A stretch of DNA of 7,225 nt from Oscillospiraceae bacterium (GTDB lineage Bacteria; Bacillota; Clostridia; Christensenellales; Aristaeellaceae). The translations under genes and the position numbers were made by a program. Positions within the stretch are counted from its first letter, which is position 1; each line of letters begins with the position of its first letter. The stretch lies in contig JAISBH010000009.1 of NCBI GenBank assembly GCA_031266295.1, positions 1 through 7,225 of the forward strand, given 5' to 3'. This document shows, one piece after another, positions 5,747-7,225 of this stretch. The notes beneath the pieces are model-generated. The model saw only the letters and a program-made list of their open reading frames with translations. It did no database searches and was not told the DNA's origin.

Positions 5747-5775
5747 ATTATAACATCAAGGTTAGCTGCTGACAA
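5747..5775 (-). promoter_or_regulatory. Sigma-A promoter of the J-domain protein gene
   Basis: On the minus strand TTGTCA (5770-5775) is followed after exactly 17 nt by a perfect TATAAT (5747-5752). Transcription should start near 5740, giving a ~50-nt leader to the ATG at 5689. The leader contains a small CCGC/GCGG hairpin (5703-5715) just before the ribosome site. Confidence 0.8.
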
Positions 5776-5839
5776 GCGGGTGCGGCGGTTCAGAATCCCA
5801 TTATTCCTCTCCTTTGGATACGCGGCCGCCCCAGCTTCA

Positions 5840-5935
5840 CTAATACTTACCGCTTCTTTTCAACCGCCGATCCCACTTAGAGGCAATAAAAAGTAGAAAT
5901 ATCACAGCCGCAGGAATGACGAGAGCCGTCCAAAA
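5840..5935 (-). pseudogene. Start-less reading frame encoding one membrane segment (possible decayed small protein)
   Basis: In one minus-strand frame, 31 codons before a TAG read as a typical membrane anchor: FWTALVIPAAVIFLLFIA, then a basic tail, SKWDRRLKRSGKY. The frame is closed upstream by TAA two codons earlier, and there is no ATG, GTG or TTG with a ribosome site at a sensible position. A neighbouring frame has ATG near 5974 reading MLALFFNNRSLLT up to the same point; removing one base near 5936-5938 would join them into a 44-aa protein. This could be a frameshifted small protein, a remnant, or chance. It is not recognised as any family. Confidence 0.3.
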
Positions 5936-6180
5936 TTGTTAACAGTGAACGATTATTAAAGAACAAAGCTAACATACCCGGACGAGCGTCGCCGTGATTC
6001 TGCAGCCGAGGAAATGATCGCCATATTCTAAAATCACCCAATATTAACTAATCAAATAAAGGCGGCGCATAGGCTTTTTGTTAAGTATTCAACGACCGTC
6101 GAAGCCTCAGCTGCGTTAATCTCAAGCGCAAATGTAAAATCTGCAAACCCTTGGAAGAAAATATATCGCAAAACACGTTA

Positions 6181-6186
6181 TATAAT
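6181..6186 (+). promoter_or_regulatory. Possible -10 element for the DUF3048 gene
   Basis: A perfect TATAAT lies ~100 nt before the TTG start. No convincing -35 is found at 16-18 nt (TTGGAA at 6151-6156 is 24 nt away), so either another sigma factor, an activator, or a different start site is involved. It would leave a ~95-nt untranslated leader. Confidence 0.4.
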
Positions 6187-6288
6187 GTAGGTACGAGGCG
6201 TGGCTCTGCGCTATTCAATGACGCAGGAATAGAACCCCGTCCCAGCAAAACAAATATACCGTGCAATAAACGACTGGAGGTGAGCGCA

Positions 6289-7225
6289 TTGCGGACAGGC
6301 AGAACCCATTCCCGCCTGATGCGTGCGATTCCGATTACCACACTGTGCGTCGTCCTGGCTGCCATCCTGACCGTGTTTAACTTGACCGACGCGCTAGCCG
6401 TACCTATCGCCGGACGCAGCGCCGCAACGGTAGGCACATTGCAGTATAGCGACAACCCCGTGCCTTATGGCATGTCGCCCACTACCGGCCTGCCCACGGT
6501 CAATATGGAATACAAGCCGCTAATCATGGTTATGTCGAATCAGCCAGAGGCACGACCGCACTGGAACATGTCCGAGGCGGACATAGTATACGAGGCCGTA
6601 TACGCCGGCCCATCTCACACGCGTTATACGCTGGTGTATAATGATACGATGCCCGATATGGCGGGCGGACTGCGTTCCGCACGAGTGTTTTCGGCTAGTT
6701 TGCGCCAGGAATGGGATTGCCCATTCGTGTTCTGGGGCTGGCAGACGCTTACTGGCACCAGCGTATCCGATTACTTCAAGCAGCATAACGTCGACTTGAA
6801 GTTTCAGATTAACGGCGTTACCAACAAGTATGAGGACGTGCTGTTCAGAACGTCCGGGGCATTCGCGCGGCGCAGTCCGCACAACGCGGCAGCCAATCTT
6901 GCTGTCATCTCTGCCAAGTATTATCCGGACTATACGCCGCGCAACCACGCATACAAGTTCAGCGACACGGTGCAGAACGGGTATGACTCCGCCGTAGCCG
7001 TAAACATCAACTACGGCGAAGACTACAACCCGACATATACCTACAACGAGGCGCAGCGGGTTTATGAGCGCAGCTACAACGGCCAGCCGGAGATGGACGG
7101 CTACACCGGCGAACGCATCGTTGCGTCCAACGTCATTGTGCAGCGCGTAAAGCTGATGTTCTTCAATAATACATCCTCGCGGCCAGTGTACGAGTTGGTC
7201 GGAGAGGGTCTGGCCGACATGTTTA
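6289..7225 (+). CDS. DUF3048 (YerB-like) exported protein, 3' end beyond the window
   Basis: There are 312 codons visible with no stop. The frame begins at TTG 6289 with GGAGGTGA ending 5 nt upstream; an in-frame GTG at 6280 overlaps the ribosome site and is unlikely. A basic start (RTGRTHSRLMR), a hydrophobic segment at residues ~13-30 and DALA at 34-37 make a Sec signal peptide; Cys20 is in the core but not in a lipobox. Residues ~58-205 match DUF3048: SPTTGLP, then IMVMSNQPEARPHWNMSEAD (79-98), IVYEAVYAGPSHTRYTL, a GGLRSARVF block (126-134) and RRSPHNAAAN (194-203). From ~230 the second domain begins, with SNVIVQRVKL (280-289) typical of its core. Relatives such as Bacillus YerB are described as lipoproteins of unclear function, so a cell-surface location is expected. 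Calling the function further would be guesswork. Confidence 0.87.
   Translation, partial: MRTGRTHSRLMRAIPITTLCVVLAAILTVFNLTDALAVPIAGRSAATVGTLQYSDNPVPYGMSPTTGLPTVNMEYKPLIMVMSNQPEARPHWNMSEADIVYEAVYAGPSHTRYTLVYNDTMPDMAGGLRSARVFSASLRQEWDCPFVFWGWQTLTGTSVSDYFKQHNVDLKFQINGVTNKYEDVLFRTSGAFARRSPHNAAANLAVISAKYYPDYTPRNHAYKFSDTVQNGYDSAVAVNINYGEDYNPTYTYNEAQRVYERSYNGQPEMDGYTGERIVASNVIVQRVKLMFFNNTSSRPVYELVGEGLADMF

Larger units (their letters stand above)
5776..6288. other. Gene-poor intergenic region between divergent J-protein and DUF3048 genes
   Basis: Roughly 510 bp, more AT-rich than the flanking genes. Apart from the membrane-segment frame at 5840-5935, the minus-strand ribosome-site/three-codon frame near 5787-5815 and the -10 box at 6181-6186, I see no supported gene. 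No tRNA or strong terminator is apparent. A short CGACCGTCG palindrome is present near 6091-6099. The reading frame spanning 6081-6455 on the minus strand overlaps the start of the DUF3048 gene and has no family resemblance, so it is not called. Confidence 0.5.

Overview
The window reads as chromosomal DNA of a moderately GC-rich member of the Bacillota, most likely an uncultured Clostridia lineage (Christensenellales-like). This placement is inference. It rests on the protein families present (a DUF3048/YerB-type protein, a TrpXYZ-like ABC transporter, an aldo/keto reductase with a ferredoxin-like tail, tandem zinc ribbons), on purine-rich Shine-Dalgarno sequences with frequent GTG/TTG starts, and on sigma-A-type promoters. 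No phage, transposase, CRISPR, rRNA or tRNA signature is visible.

Layout, left to right. Positions 1-112 are a GC-rich cluster of short perfect hairpins that looks like a dispersed repeat. It supplies the last ~20 codons and the stop of a minus-strand aldo/keto reductase (53-1111). A divergent intergenic region carries a plus-strand promoter whose -35 lies inside a perfect 12-bp palindrome. That promoter drives a three-gene ABC importer operon: substrate-binding protein (1379-2374), permease (2438-3346) and ATPase (3413-4210). A 17-bp intercistronic hairpin sits between the first two genes. This is the classic arrangement for making more binding protein than membrane components.

After the transporter comes a strong promoter (4347-4375), then about 215 nt of non-coding, structure-rich sequence whose 5' and 3' ends pair and which ends in a U run. 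This is the best candidate in the window for an RNA gene or a long structured leader, possibly the raiA motif. It is followed by a 92-aa protein with two zinc ribbons (4620-4898) and a near-ideal intrinsic terminator (4934-4959). Positions 5019-5116 form one long imperfect hairpin of unknown role. A minus-strand gene encodes a J-domain protein with a TPR-like C-terminal half (5174-5689), expressed from a good sigma-A promoter. A 550-bp gene-poor stretch follows; it contains a start-less membrane-segment reading frame that may be a decayed small protein. The window ends inside a plus-strand DUF3048-family exported protein that starts with TTG (6289 to beyond 7225).

Only the ABC genes clearly form one functional unit. 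The other genes are separately promoted housekeeping or accessory genes. The parts most worth follow-up are the RNA-like elements (4380-4597, 5019-5116), the repeat-derived tail of the reductase and the operator-like palindrome.
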